Shown one piece after another: positions 8,226 to 19,700 of a stretch of 64,000 nt of DNA (position 1 is the stretch's first letter; each line of letters starts with the position of its first letter). A model generated the notes under the pieces. That model was not told where the DNA came from. It made no database searches and saw nothing but the letters and a program-made list of their open reading frames with translations. Location: positions 10,664,001 to 10,728,000 of the forward strand of contig OX621237.1 of the NCBI GenBank assembly GCA_951640165.1, read 5' to 3'. A program made the translations under genes and the position numbers. Source of the stretch: Pseudoips prasinana (taxonomy: Eukaryota; Arthropoda; Insecta; Lepidoptera; Nolidae).

Positions 8226-10574
8226 ACATTCTTTCCCCCCCAACTTATTTTGCAGGGCAACTTGAACCACTGCATCGCTGCGCAAGCTCTTCTTGCGCAG
8301 ACGATTGCTGAGCGTTCGGTTGCCCTAGCGATAGTGGCGGAGCCTCACTCCGTTCCCGACCACCCTCGTTGGTTCGGGGCGGATGGGGGCCTCGTCGCCA
8401 TTTATTGGGCAGGGGGGGAACGTGACCCCCATTGCGCACTCCTGGCCAAAGGGCCCGGATTCACCGTCGTGGAGTGGGGACCAGCAGTCGTGGTGGGCTG
8501 TTACATCTCCCCGAATTGCGGCCTCGCAAATTTTGAGGCGTACCTGGACCGGCTAACGAGCCATATTAGCTCTTACCAGTCCCGTCCGGTACTCGTCCTG
8601 GGCGATTTTAACGCCCACTCTAGCGTGTGGGGCGATGCCCGGGACGACGTTCGAGGGGAGTCACTGCTGGAATGGGCCGCCGGACTGGACCTCCATCTTT
8701 TAAATCGGGGTTCAGTCAGCACCTGTGTGCGGTGGCAGGGGGAGTCGATCGTCGACTTGACGTGGGCGACTCCCTCGGCCATGCACCTGGTCTCGGGGTG
8801 GAGAGTTGCGGAGGAAATTGCCACGCTGTCGGACCACCGACACATACTTTTCAGCGTGGCCTTCCGTCCGCCCCGAGGCGGCCCTGACCGCAGTAGTGTT
8901 GTCCCACCGCGGCGCTGGTGCCTACGCCGCTTGGACCGCGACATGCTGACGGCTGCCGCCGTCGCCATCGCCTGGGGGGCGATTGAGGGTGGAGAGAGGA
9001 TCCCGTCCGATCCCAATTCGCAAGCGGGCTGGTTCCGGGGCATCATGTCTCGCATCTGCGACACGTCGATGCCCCGGATCCGTCCGGGTGACAGACGAGG
9101 CTCGCAGTACTGGTGGTCGGCCGAAATCGCGCGACTCCGTTCGGAGTATGTCGCAGCGCGTCGCCGACACCAGCGGGCCCGTCGGAGGAGGCGAGCCAAT
9201 GCCGAAGAGGCTGCCGGAGCGCACAGGGCATACCGAGTCGCCGTCAAGGCGCTATCCATCGCGATAGCGGAAGCCAAAGCTCGGTCTTGGAACGAGCTCA
9301 TCGAGGGACTGGATAGGGACCCATGGGGGCACCCGTACAAAATGGTACTGGGCAAGCTCAGACCGTGGGTCCCTCCGTTGACGAGTACCCTGGACCCGGA
9401 TTTCCTGAGGAGGGTGGTGGACACCCTCTTCCCTAGGGTCCAGGACAGTCCCTCGGACCCTCCGTCACCGTCGTACCATGATTGGGACGAGCAGTTGGAG
9501 GTGACGGAGGGGGAGTTGAACTGCTTGGTTTGTGACAAGAAAGCTAACGTTGGGGAGATGGTTAAATGTAATGGATGCAGCGCAGGATACCATTACCGAT
9601 GTGCGAATATTACCCCGGCTAAGTTTAAGGCAGAACAGATACAGTTAAAGAGTACATTTATGTGCGATTCTTGCTTGAACGTAACCCAGCGTGTACGGGT
9701 ATCAGATGACACACCTGTGCGTAGTAGTGGTCGGTCTCTCGAGGGAAATGTCTCTCAAGCGAAAGCAGAGTCGTTGACACCGGATGAGATTATCGATAAG
9801 GTTAATACAGTTATCATGGCAAAAATCTGTGCCTTTGAAAAAAATATTATTATGGAAATTAAAGCTACGGTGGCTGTATTGGCGTTAGAAAATAGTAAAT
9901 TAAGACAGGAATTGAAGGAATCGAATATGAAATTAATTTCTTATGAACAACAAATTAAAAGTTTGGAATCTGAGAAAGTGATAACTAGTGAAAAAAATAA
10001 AAGTTATCATATCGAAACCAAAAGCCAAACCACCCCATCAATATCTAGGAAATCTAAAAGTACAACCCCGGCTGTTTCGTCCGGTATAAATAATATAAAT
10101 ATCAGAGAACGGGTGCCTTCGCCACCCGGCCACGCCGACCACATAACGCCTAGTTATGTGGCGGTGGCCAGAAAAGCAGCGGATATGAAAATTTGCGATA
10201 ACAATGATAATGATTGGATAGAAGTCAGAAATAAAAGGAGGAATAACCCCATAAAAAGAGGAGGAAATAACTCAATTGTTACTCTAAAAGCGGTGGAACG
10301 TAGAAAATACTTACATGTTTGGAGACTGGAAAAGTGTACCACAGAAGATAATATGAGGGAGTATATAAAAAATATACTGGGAAATAATGATGAATACAGT
10401 ATCGAAACATTAAGACCTAAAACGGAGCGAGACTACGCCTCATTTAAGATTGGTGTTACGTTAACCAATTTTGAGAAGCTTTGCGACCCTGATGTTTGGC
10501 CTGTTAATGTGGAATTCAGTGAATGGATATGGTTTCGTCGCTCAACCGAGGCAAACAAAATGGAAGCTAACTAA
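8226..10574 (+). CDS. Hybrid ORF: R1-clade endonuclease fused in frame to CR1/Jockey-type PHD-finger ORF1
   Basis: The frame is open from the stop of ORF1 to TAA at 10572 (first non-ATG start TTG at 8250; 774 codons). Residues 1 to about 420 are the endonuclease and linker of an R1-type ORF2: VAEPHSVPDHP with the catalytic Glu, VLVLGDFNAHSSVWGD, and SDHRHILFSV. The linker reads LEVTEGEL, the usual approach to the R1 reverse transcriptase. From residue 424 (9519) the protein becomes NCLVCDKKANVGEMVKCNGC, a C4HC3 PHD finger (to about residue 480), then a coiled coil (about 530-580) and a basic tail, as in ORF1 of CR1/Jockey LINEs. Base composition drops from GC-rich to AT-rich at the same point. 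I read this as a chimera of two elements, not a host gene. No ATG is visible for ORF2; stop-and-restart or readthrough would be required. Confidence 0.8.
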   Translation, partial: TFFPPQLILQGNLNHCIAAQALLAQTIAERSVALAIVAEPHSVPDHPRWFGADGGLVAIYWAGGERDPHCALLAKGPGFTVVEWGPAVVVGCYISPNCGLANFEAYLDRLTSHISSYQSRPVLVLGDFNAHSSVWGDARDDVRGESLLEWAAGLDLHLLNRGSVSTCVRWQGESIVDLTWATPSAMHLVSGWRVAEEIATLSDHRHILFSVAFRPPRGGPDRSSVVPPRRWCLRRLDRDMLTAAAVAIAWGAIEGGERIPSDPNSQAGWFRGIMSRICDTSMPRIRPGDRRGSQYWWSAEIARLRSEYVAARRRHQRARRRRRANAEEAAGAHRAYRVAVKALSIAIAEAKARSWNELIEGLDRDPWGHPYKMVLGKLRPWVPPLTSTLDPDFLRRVVDTLFPRVQDSPSDPPSPSYHDWDEQLEVTEGELNCLVCDKKANVGEMVKCNGCSAGYHYRCANITPAKFKAEQIQLKSTFMCDSCLNVTQRVRVSDDTPVRSSGRSLEGNVSQAKAESLTPDEIIDKVNTVIMAKICAFEKNIIMEIKATVAVLALENSKLRQELKESNMKLISYEQQIKSLESEKVITSEKNKSYHIETKSQTTPSISRKSKSTTPAVSSGINNINIRERVPSPPGHADHITPSYVAVARKAADMKICDNNDNDWIEVRNKRRNNPIKRGGNNSIVTLKAVERRKYLHVWRLEKCTTEDNMREYIKNILGNNDEYSIETLRPKTERDYASFKIGVTLTNFEKLCDPDVWPVNVEFSEWIWFRRSTEANKMEAN

Positions 10575-13421
10575 ATATTCTAACATTTTATACCAAAATG
10601 TCAGAGGACTTCGGACAAAGACTACCCAATTTTTATCCCTATTGGAATCTACAGGGTCGGATTTACTTGCGATTACGGAAACTGGCTTAAATGGAGGCAT
10701 TCAAAATGCGGAATTCGTGTTACCTGGATACCAAATATTACGTTGCGACCGTGCGGATGGCCGCAAGCAGGGAGGCGTATTTTTAGTGGCCACACCGCGG
10801 TACGAATTGCAGCGGGTGGCGGTGCCAGGTGATGTTGATATAGACAGTAAAACGTTTGAACTTGTTTGTGCTGCTGTGTATGTACAAAACCGTTTTTTAT
10901 TTACTTGTTGTGTCGTTTATATTCCGCCGCAGACTGATGAGAATGAATATATGTTGTTGTTTACTATATTAGAAAAAATATGTATCAAATATAAAGGTAA
11001 TTTAGTTATATTAGGAGACTTTAACATGCACTCGTGTAATAAAAATATATCTAATTATTACGAATATTTCATGGCCTACTGTGAGTTCACTCAGTGTAAC
11101 ACGGTACCTAATTGTAACAATAGGCAGTTGGACCTCGTGTTGAGCGCTAGTGGCGGCGTGTCGGTGAGCGCAGCGGATGAGGGCCTGCAGCCCGTCGACG
11201 CTTACCATCCACCGCTGGCGGTGCGCATTGACAGCGCCGGAGGCGCGCGCGGCATTCGGTCGCCCCCACCACTCTTAGTGTCTCCCACACCACCGCGTAT
11301 ACCACCCACACTAAACTCTCGGTCTACGGTAACTCGTAAATGGAATTTTAATAAAGCCGACTTCCACCAATTATACCATTTATTGACTGAAATTGATTGG
11401 AGTGATATGTACTGTTTACAGGACCCGAGCGAAGTTCTAAATACTTTTTACAAGAAGATATATGAGTCATTCGATAAATGTGTTCCTCCAAAACATTTCA
11501 ATTTAAAAGGTAGATATACTTACCCAGTGTGGTATACGGCCCAACTTATTAGGGATATTAAACTTTAATATGAATTACACAAAAAATATAGGTCAAGTAA
11601 ATCACAAAGCGATTATGACGAGTTCGCACAATGTAGGGCAAGGGTTAAAATTGAGACTGCACGAGCGCATAACCAATACCGCGACCGTGTGCAAGGACAT
11701 TTATCGAAGGAACCAAGGGCTTTTTGGGGGTACATACGATCTAGGAAAGGCGATTCGAATCATCGAAGGCTAATCAAAGATGGACGAGTATTAGCAGAAC
11801 ATTGAGTGTGGCTGCGGCAAGCGCGGGTGCAGCGGCGGGCGACGCGCCGGGCGCTTGGGCGCACCTTGCGTGTCTGCGCCCTGCCGACGTACAGCGAGCA
11901 CTTGTACGTTTGTCACCGAAGACCTCTGCGGGACCAGATGGAATTCCAGCTTTTATTTTTAGGGATTGTCGTTCAGTATTGGCGGAACCGTTGCTACACT
12001 TGTTCAACGTGTGTATCAAGGCTGCAAAATTTCCGGATCGTTGGAAACTCACTCGGGTGGTGCCAGTACCGAAAGGCGGCGGAGGGTCAGCACCCAGTGA
12101 TTATAGACCTGTGGCGGTTTTATGCACTCCAGCAAAAGTATTCGAGGCGACAATTCACAGTAGTATGTACCCACAAATTAGCGCTCTATTGTCCGACGCG
12201 CAGCACGGATTCCGTCCTGGGCGGGGGACAGCGGGTAACTTGCTAAATTTAATGACCCATGTGGTGCCGACGGTGGATGCTGGTGGGCAGGTGGATGTTG
12301 CCTACTTTGATTTTAGGAAGGCCTTCGATCTCGTAGATAATGACGTGCTCCTGGCGAAATTGGCAAGGGTAGGATGCACGCCGCACACGTTGTCATTTTT
12401 TTCTTCTTATCTACGAGACCGATGTCAGTACGTTGACTGTAGTGGGTGGCTGTCCGAACCCTACTTTACTAGATCAGGGGTGAGTCAAGGCAGTAATTTA
12501 GGGCCCCTTCTTTTCATTTTAATGATAAATGACTTACCGGAAGTAGTGAACTCTAAGCCCTTATTATTTGCTGATGATCTCAAATTGGTTCAGAAGATAG
12601 AGCAGATGTCGGACCATGCAATGCTACAACGGGATATAAGTAGGCTTATGGAGTGGAGCATTGACAATAAATTATATTTCAATATGGCAAAATGTTCTGT
12701 ACTATCGTTTAGTCGGGCACGTAACCCGAGTCACCATCAGTACTTCATGGACGGTACGCCGCTTCAGCGGGTTTTTGAGGTGAAGGATTTGGGTGTTTGC
12801 TTCAATACCGATGTAAACTTTCGGACACACATTACAAATGTTTGTAAAAAAGCCTATCGCAATTTAGGAATGTTCTTAAGACTAGCGAACCAATTTACGA
12901 ATATTAGTGCCCTGAAAGCATTGTATGGGGCGCTTGTGAGAAGTCATTTAGAATGGAATGCTATAATTTGGTCACCACACGAAGCGAAATATAAATTAAT
13001 GATTGAACGAATTCAAAATAAATTTGTTAGGTTCATGTATTTAAAACAGTATGGTACATATCCGGGTTATCCACTATTATATCCTACTCTATTTATAATA
13101 GGCATGATAGGGTATTATAAACTAGAAATAAGAAGGGAAGTAGCTCTCACCATTTATCTTTTTAAATTATTAAGAGGAAAAATACATAACCCAGGTGTTC
13201 TAGAGACGGTTCGGTTGTTTGTTCCTGATGAGTACGTGGGACGGCGGCGGCGACCGCCTTTAATATGGGTGCCGCCAGCGCGCACTAACCTGCTGCAGAA
13301 GGCACCCCTGACACGAGCGCTGCACGCGATCAACGCGGTGTCCCAACATACTGATATATTTGAGTGTACTCTGAGTGAATTCACACGGGCAGCTTATTAT
13401 GTAACAACACTATTGAATTAG
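10575..13421 (+). pseudogene. CR1/Jockey-type LINE ORF2 (endonuclease and reverse transcriptase), broken
   Basis: The endonuclease starts upstream of the ORF1 stop in another frame and reads NILYQNVRGLRTKT, LLAITETGLN, VILGDFNMHS and DAYHPPLAVRI, all expected endonuclease motifs. An in-frame TAA at 11566-11568 interrupts it; the same frame continues YELHKKYRSSKSQ to a TGA at about 11803. There the frame shifts and some residues seem to be missing. The reverse transcriptase is open from 11802 to 13421: KTSAGPDGIPAFIF, DYRPVAVL, YFDFRKAFDLVDND, SGVSQGSNLGPLLFILMIND, and LLFADDLKL with both catalytic aspartates. The C-terminal part follows normally. The 3' end has an AATA repeat and A-tract. It cannot make a full ORF2 protein because of the stop and the frame break. 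The clade (CR1 versus Jockey) is my judgement from motif style. Confidence 0.8.
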
Positions 13422-13487
13422 GTGTAACCTGTAAAGATAGTTGTTGGTTGTTAATAAATAAATAAATAAATAAAAAAAAAAAAAAAA

Positions 13488-13761
13488 TTACATATCGCGG
13501 TCATTCTATTAAAAAAAAAACGCAAATCTTTTTTGTTATTTACCTTACATCTCTGTGAGTGACGGTTATTTATTTCAAATTTGAATAAGATTTTGCTGGT
13601 CTCCTAAACCTATAAATCCAAAGGAAAGGAAATAATTGCATTATAATAGTGTAAACACCACCCAAACCTGGACATCGGGCGTCAGTGTAAACATACAGAC
13701 AGACTCATTGGGGTAGGTAGGTACTTAAATCAATGAATAAAAATATACGCTTAACTTCTTA
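13488..13761. other. Spacer between composite LINE and 3' end of ASNSD1
   Basis: No gene. On the minus strand this is downstream of the ASNSD1 stop; a possible polyadenylation signal AATAAA (read on the minus strand) lies at about 13567-13574. Confidence 0.4.
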
Positions 13762-16700
13762 TTAAAGTTGTATAATTTTCATAAAAGTTTTTGAGAGATC
13801 ACTGCCCTTCTCTTTCTTGTTAGCTATTCTTGAACCAAACTGCAAAGCACGTTTTGGCAACAGGACTGCCTCTCTGAGCCCAAGGTGAAAACCAACTAAT
13901 CTGAGCATTAGTTTGTCACCAATGCCAACACCCAATTCTTCAGTCGGAAAGCACCTGTAAAGTATACAACACTTCTAAATTAAATAAAACAATACAGAAT
14001 AAGTAAATAAAGCTGGCATTGAAAAGTAAAAAAAGAAAGAGCTCGTTGGGCTATAAGTACCTAAGTATGTGTGTGTTTTCGTTGCTGTATTAGGGTAACC
14101 AACAACAAATGTAGGATATTTTGTTTAGGATCTGTCATTGCTTTACGTTACACACACGTTTACGACTAGTTTACTGAATTTAAAAGTGGCCCGTTCCGTG
14201 ATTTACGTATTACGGCCGCCACTTAGTTGCATTTCTTAAAAAAACCGGCCAAGTGCGAGTCGGACTCGCCCATGAAGGGTTCCGCAGCAATAAGTATTTC
14301 AGTTGATTAAATGAAAGGTAAATTGCGGTTTACGATTTTAGACGCATTAAAAAAAACTACTTACTAGATCTCGTTCAAACCAATTTTCGTTGTTACTTTA
14401 CATGGTAATGTACATCATATATTTTTTTTAGTTTTATCATTCTCTTACTTTAGAAGTTGGGGGGGGGGGGACACTCATTTTTCCCCTTTGGAAGTGTCTC
14501 TCGCGCAAACTATTCGGTTTAGAAAAAAAATATATTAGGAACCTCAATATCATTTTTGAAGACCTATCCATAGATACCCCACATGTGTGGTTACGATGAC
14601 AATTTTTTTTTGAGATTCAGTTCTATGTATGGAGAACCCCAAAATTTTTCTATTTTTCTGTGAAAATCTTAATGCGGTTCACAGAATACATCTTCTTACC
14701 AAGTTTCAACAGTACAGCTCTTATAGTTTCGGAAAAAAGTGGCTGTGACATACGGACGGACAGACAGACATGACGAATCTATAAGGGTTTCGTTTTTGCC
14801 ATTTGGCTACGGAACCCTAAAAAAGATACCAATCTACCGCAATCGGGAGTTAAATCCCTGTTTCTCGGAGGGCTTTACAAACATGCATTTCACAGATTCA
14901 AATCACATCCAGACTCAGAACTACAATTTATGAGTCACACAAATATGAACAAACCGCCCACTACATACATACATACTTTGGGAGTAGGTATGATCTCTGG
15001 CATAAGGAACGTGATATTATGTTAAATAGCTTACAATCAATGTCTTAGTTTATTATTCAAATCTTGTAGTAACAAGGAACAACTTCCGTGCGTTTAAGCG
15101 CTTTTGCCATTCCTACGTTACCTACTATTGGAATTATTCGTGGTCGAGATTCCTTTGGTATACTTGACGATTAGCATATATGGCTTACCAACATTAGTTT
15201 TATACTCATACATATTTGATGAAGGATATATAATTACTATCAACATGGTAAATTGAATGTTCTGAATTACTAGATTAAGGTAGTCGAATTTATTAATTAC
15301 CTCAGCCATGGTTTTAACTGCAGCACATAATTCGTAAAATCTTCATCGAGATATGGCATTCGTGGTTGCCTACCATGGTCACATATGACTCTATTGTCTC
15401 GAGCCAAGTTCCTAAATGAAATCCTCATCCAATCCAACAGTAGTTCCTTATGAAGACCTTGCCATCCTGTTCGTTTGAATGCGTTTCTGTGCCTTATATA
15501 GCCACCAAATAGTTCGTCAGCACCAGACCCTACTAGTACGACCTGTAATATTTATAAAATACTATATTGAGATTATACTATATTATCTGTTCAAATGAAT
15601 ATATTTTCATTAAATTTCTAAATGTTAAATTGTTCATTCACCCTGCATGTTGATATTCCATGACAATCCTGCCCTTTCGAAGCAAACCATAAAGCTGAAC
15701 CAAGACTTTCATCTAAAATGGTTTGACGGGGATAAACCAGGTCTCCAATATTTTCCTCCTGACATTTGTTTAATTCTTCTTTTGGGACATTTACTTCTCT
15801 AAACACCCATTTTCTGTAAACATTGAAGTGTGATTTATGTCAATATTAATCAATGAAAATAATGCAATCGAACTCTAAGCCTGAATGAATGACTTAAAAA
15901 AGAAATATACTCTCTCTCAAGGTATTTTTCGCTATAATAGTGAATGTATGTTATCTGTAACCTGATGTGATGTGGTCATGGAACGTTATTTATATGTATT
16001 CATTTGCAAGTTCTAACTTAAGGGTTACACCCAAATACTTGGATTTCCTCCCCCAAAGGATGGCTCGCCGTCAATTGGTCTAAATAAAGCCATTTTTTAC
16101 CTTTGTCCAGCAGTGGACGTGTTTCGGCTGATATGTATTGATGATGGTAAATTTTTATTAGATAATAGGCTTGCACTTCACAAAGATCTCACGGTAAAAT
16201 GGTAAGTAGACGTAGGAACTCACATACGCACGGACCCACCCTGGCCTTGAATAATGCCATATTCATCTGGCAACACATACTAAGGGAGATAATTCTGCAC
16301 TTGGCCGAACGAATGAGAAAAGTACCTACGCAAAACGCTTAGTACGAGAAGATACAATGTCAAATTCAAAGCGATAGAGACTCCGCCTAGTGTTGCGATA
16401 AAAAAACGGCGATGGAGGGATAATTATTTTATGAAGTTCTCGACCCCATCCTCTATGATACAATCTCAAAAAGACCGATAAACTTGATGATCCAGGTTTT
16501 GCAGTATCTTGCTGGTTTTACCAAAAAAGTATATTTATTTGGATAATACCTAATTAGTTTGGTTGAGCGTAGACTACGAACAGAATCTTAAATAAAATGT
16601 GTTTCCTACAGTTGTCAATATTATATTCTGATCTTTAAGGTAAATGCATAAGCTAAACTTGTTCTAGAACATTCCAGTAGTGTAATTTGCCGTGAGAAAT

Positions 16701-19700
16701 TATACTTAGTTAATCAGCCCCTTCGGTTGTTACTTAGGGGCTTGGGCTGACCCGTAAATATATCAATAGGGTAAGAGTCCTCAACTCCTCCTCCTCCTTG
16801 AGCTCCACACCACGACGGTAGACTTGACTGTCTTCTATCTGGATTTCCTTCTGAAGTTCTGGCATCTTAACCGGTCTCAACTGCCGGCTAGCCTCAGAAG
16901 TCCTTGTTTCAGATATTCTAGTGATGACTTTGCGTACAATTTGCGTTTCGCTATTGGTTAGGAATTACTAAAAATGTTCATTTCACATTATACTTTATGA
17001 CTTCATTGTTCCACTTTTCACAATACGATGTGACTCCGTAATTCTTCTAACAGAATGAAATTACGATGACACGCAGAAAAAATTTCAGTACCTTGTATAA
17101 TTTAATCAACGCACGTGATTTCAGTATAATGTACGATATTTTCTTTTATCGGTTATGTTCAATTTCCTCGCATATTCGCATGCTCTGGTTTGTATTTCAA
17201 TCCAGTCACTATAAGGTAAGGATACTTAGGAATTATTATAGAAGTTTTTAGCCAATTAGGATTGTATATAGGTATACCTAGGGATAATTTTATAATAATG
17301 ATATGGAATTTCTAACACAAAAATTAACCTATCTTTATCGGAATATGACTTCAATACTATTGTCCCCTTTAACTACTACTTAAATTATTTTGTACTGTAT
17401 ATATATTTCTCTATCTATAACAAAATATTAATAAGTTCGGTAAAGTTAATAAAAATTGTTAACTAATTGTTCATATGTACTATTTGTATAGGTACTTGTA
17501 TGTTCTATTATAATCTGAATACTATTGGAAACATCTTATCACATTATAGTTTGTATACTAAGTATGTAGGTACCTAATAGTTTTGTTGTGGCTTAGAATC
17601 TACAGCCTTATTTAAAATAAGTATTCCCACGTGTCCCCTATTTGATATTGAATGAGCAGTTGCTCCAAAACTAAATCGCTTTGCACATTACATACGGACA
17701 AGCAGGTCTTAACAATCAATGCAATTGCATTAAGCGCTGGTATACGAATATCAAATAGGTAACCATAATCCTAGTCTGTGGAGACTCTAATACAAAAATT
17801 TCCTATTTCATTATCTTAAGTACTTCGACGTAACATCGTCGTTATCAATGTAGTTTATATTGTGACTACCGCTGGGCGTTCTCATCGTGACGTCTGTATT
17901 AGGGTGATTTCAGAGTCGCGCCGGCGAGCAGCGCTGTCCAAACGCTCGCGCTTACAATTACACTAGACAGTAGTTGCGTTTCACAGTCACGCAGTTCAAA
18001 CGCGCCGCGTGTGAGACGCGCGCCGTCGGCCAGCGCTGGCGAAGCGCGCGCGGTTCGAGCTCCTCTGCTGGCGTTTCAGAGTGACGCGGGTCGCACGCGC
18101 CGCTGTTGAGACGCGCTGGCCTCCGGCGCGTGCCGCGCGCGTCACTCTGAAATCAGCCTTAGAATCATTTTGCGGTAACTGGGCTTGTTGCAATTGCAAG
18201 CCACGCGATGCATAGTCAGCAAAACCTTGACCTTGTCTCTGCGGCCGCCGCGCCGTGACCATTCGAACGAGTTGTTAATTCAGATTAAATGCATTATTTT
18301 GTAAATTATCAGCCGTATCATTCATGGATTGGAACGTAGGTATTATTAAATATATACGGTTTGGAAAGTTCTACTTTTAAAACTATAGTGTTCGTACCAT
18401 GCCTGAACTACGTATTAAAACTAATACGACCGTAGAAGTTACCGTTAAGACTAGGGTTCAGTGATTTATTTTTATAAACTTCTTGGAAGTTCTGTCTTCC
18501 CAAAACAGTTTAAATTCGTGTTCCAATGTCGTTACTTTGTTTAAACGATCTAATCTACCTAAAAACTGTGGTAAATTTTATCAAAAAACATGAATAAACA
18601 TATTTATTAAAATATTTTGCTTTGTTCCAGGTTATCAATCGAGTCTACTCGATAATCTTAAAACTTTTAATTGTTGAATTCTATGACAAAGACTATGTAA
18701 CTTTGTCCCTTAATTTTTCTAAAGACAGCGCCCGCACTATGGAATCTAATCCCTGTGTGGCGGGGTACTTAAAACACATATGATATAGGTACGGACACAA
18801 ATTACATCCAGACTCAGAACAAGTAGGTATTTATGGGTCACACAAATAGCTGTCCGGCGCGTTTAATATGTTTTTTATAACTCGGAACCTTCTCTATCCT
18901 TTTATCTCCAAAATGTTCTTGTAAAACGGGCTTTAATTCAGCCCAAGAATTAATTTACTCTCAATCTCATATTAAATTTGCAGCCTCCCCACTTAATCTA
19001 CTAGTAATAGCATTAAAAGATATACATTTTGTAAGTAATTCATTTTCCAATAATTTAATAAATTACATATTCGCTTTTACGGACGAATAGTAACAATAAC
19101 CTTGTTTGGCCACTGAATAAAGGCATAATTTGGAATACTCCTACAGGTACTGCGATGATACCTAAGTAGGAGTCCATTATTTTATCTTATATATAAAAAT
19201 ACACACACAAAAAAAAACTTTGTTTTCGAGAGATGGGAAATATGAAAAAGATATTGTTAGAAGAGTAAATGCGGGGAACAGAGTGAATGGGACACTACAC
19301 GCCTTTATGAGTAGCCGGCAAGTCTCAAAGAAGGCTCGACTGGCCGTGCACGATGGAGTGTTAGTGCCAACTTTAATGTATGGAAGTGAAAGTTGGGTAT
19401 GGCATAAAAAGAATGAGAGTAAAATAAATGCAGTGGAAATGAGAGCTCTGAGAAGTATGTGTGGTGCGACTTTGAGAGACAGAATTCGAAATACTGATGT
19501 AAGAGAGCGTTGTGGTGTGAAAGAGGATGTAGTCACAAAGATTGAAAAAGGTATGCTGAGATGGTTTTGGCCATTTAGAAAGTATGAATGAAAGAAGATT
19601 GACAAAAGAAGTATACCTGGCCTGTGTGAATGGTACAAACCGGCGAGCATGTATGAAGAATATTATGTCAGTAAACGAAGCGAAAGAGGTAGGTATGCAA

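Larger units (their letters stand above)
5937..13487 (+). mobile_element. Composite LINE: R1-clade 5' half joined to CR1/Jockey-type 3' half
   Basis: The element begins with a GC-rich leader (about 5937-6065), then an R1-type ORF1 (6066-8225) and an ORF2 endonuclease (8226 to about 9515). At about 9515-9520 the sequence changes to an AT-richer LINE with a PHD-finger ORF1, endonuclease and reverse transcriptase, ending in an AATA-rich run and A tract (13453-13487). The reading frame runs straight across the junction. No R1 reverse transcriptase follows the 3' tail, so a simple nested insertion would need a further deletion. I could not find convincing flanking target duplications. Each part is listed separately. 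Confidence 0.75.
13955..15300 (-). other. ASNSD1 intron 7 with repeats
   Basis: Holds the second copy of the ACCGGCCAAGTGCGAGTC repeat (14239-14825), a fragment of a tRNA-SINE body (about 14890-14945) and one copy of a dispersed repeat that recurs at 36941-37070 (here 14998-15140). No further coding exon is visible. Confidence 0.5.

Noticed and set aside
5877..9538. Long open frames on the minus strand opposite the R1-type ORFs (up to 321 codons)
   Set aside because: They are antisense shadows in GC-rich sequence, are low-complexity and match no domain, while the plus strand has zinc knuckles and endonuclease motifs.
15118..15309. Last exon of ASNSD1 directly after 15301
   Set aside because: The frame beyond 15301 shows no family similarity, whereas 13954-13762 gives the conserved [10 protein letters not shown] and [13 protein letters not shown] end in the correct phase.
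16790..16960. Minus-strand open stretch with a Glu-rich peptide
   Set aside because: Short, no start or splice signals in context, in ASNSD1 intron 5; probably part of an old repeat.
17996..18262. 88-codon minus-strand ORF rich in Arg/Ala
   Set aside because: Covers the GC-rich MITE; composition artefact.
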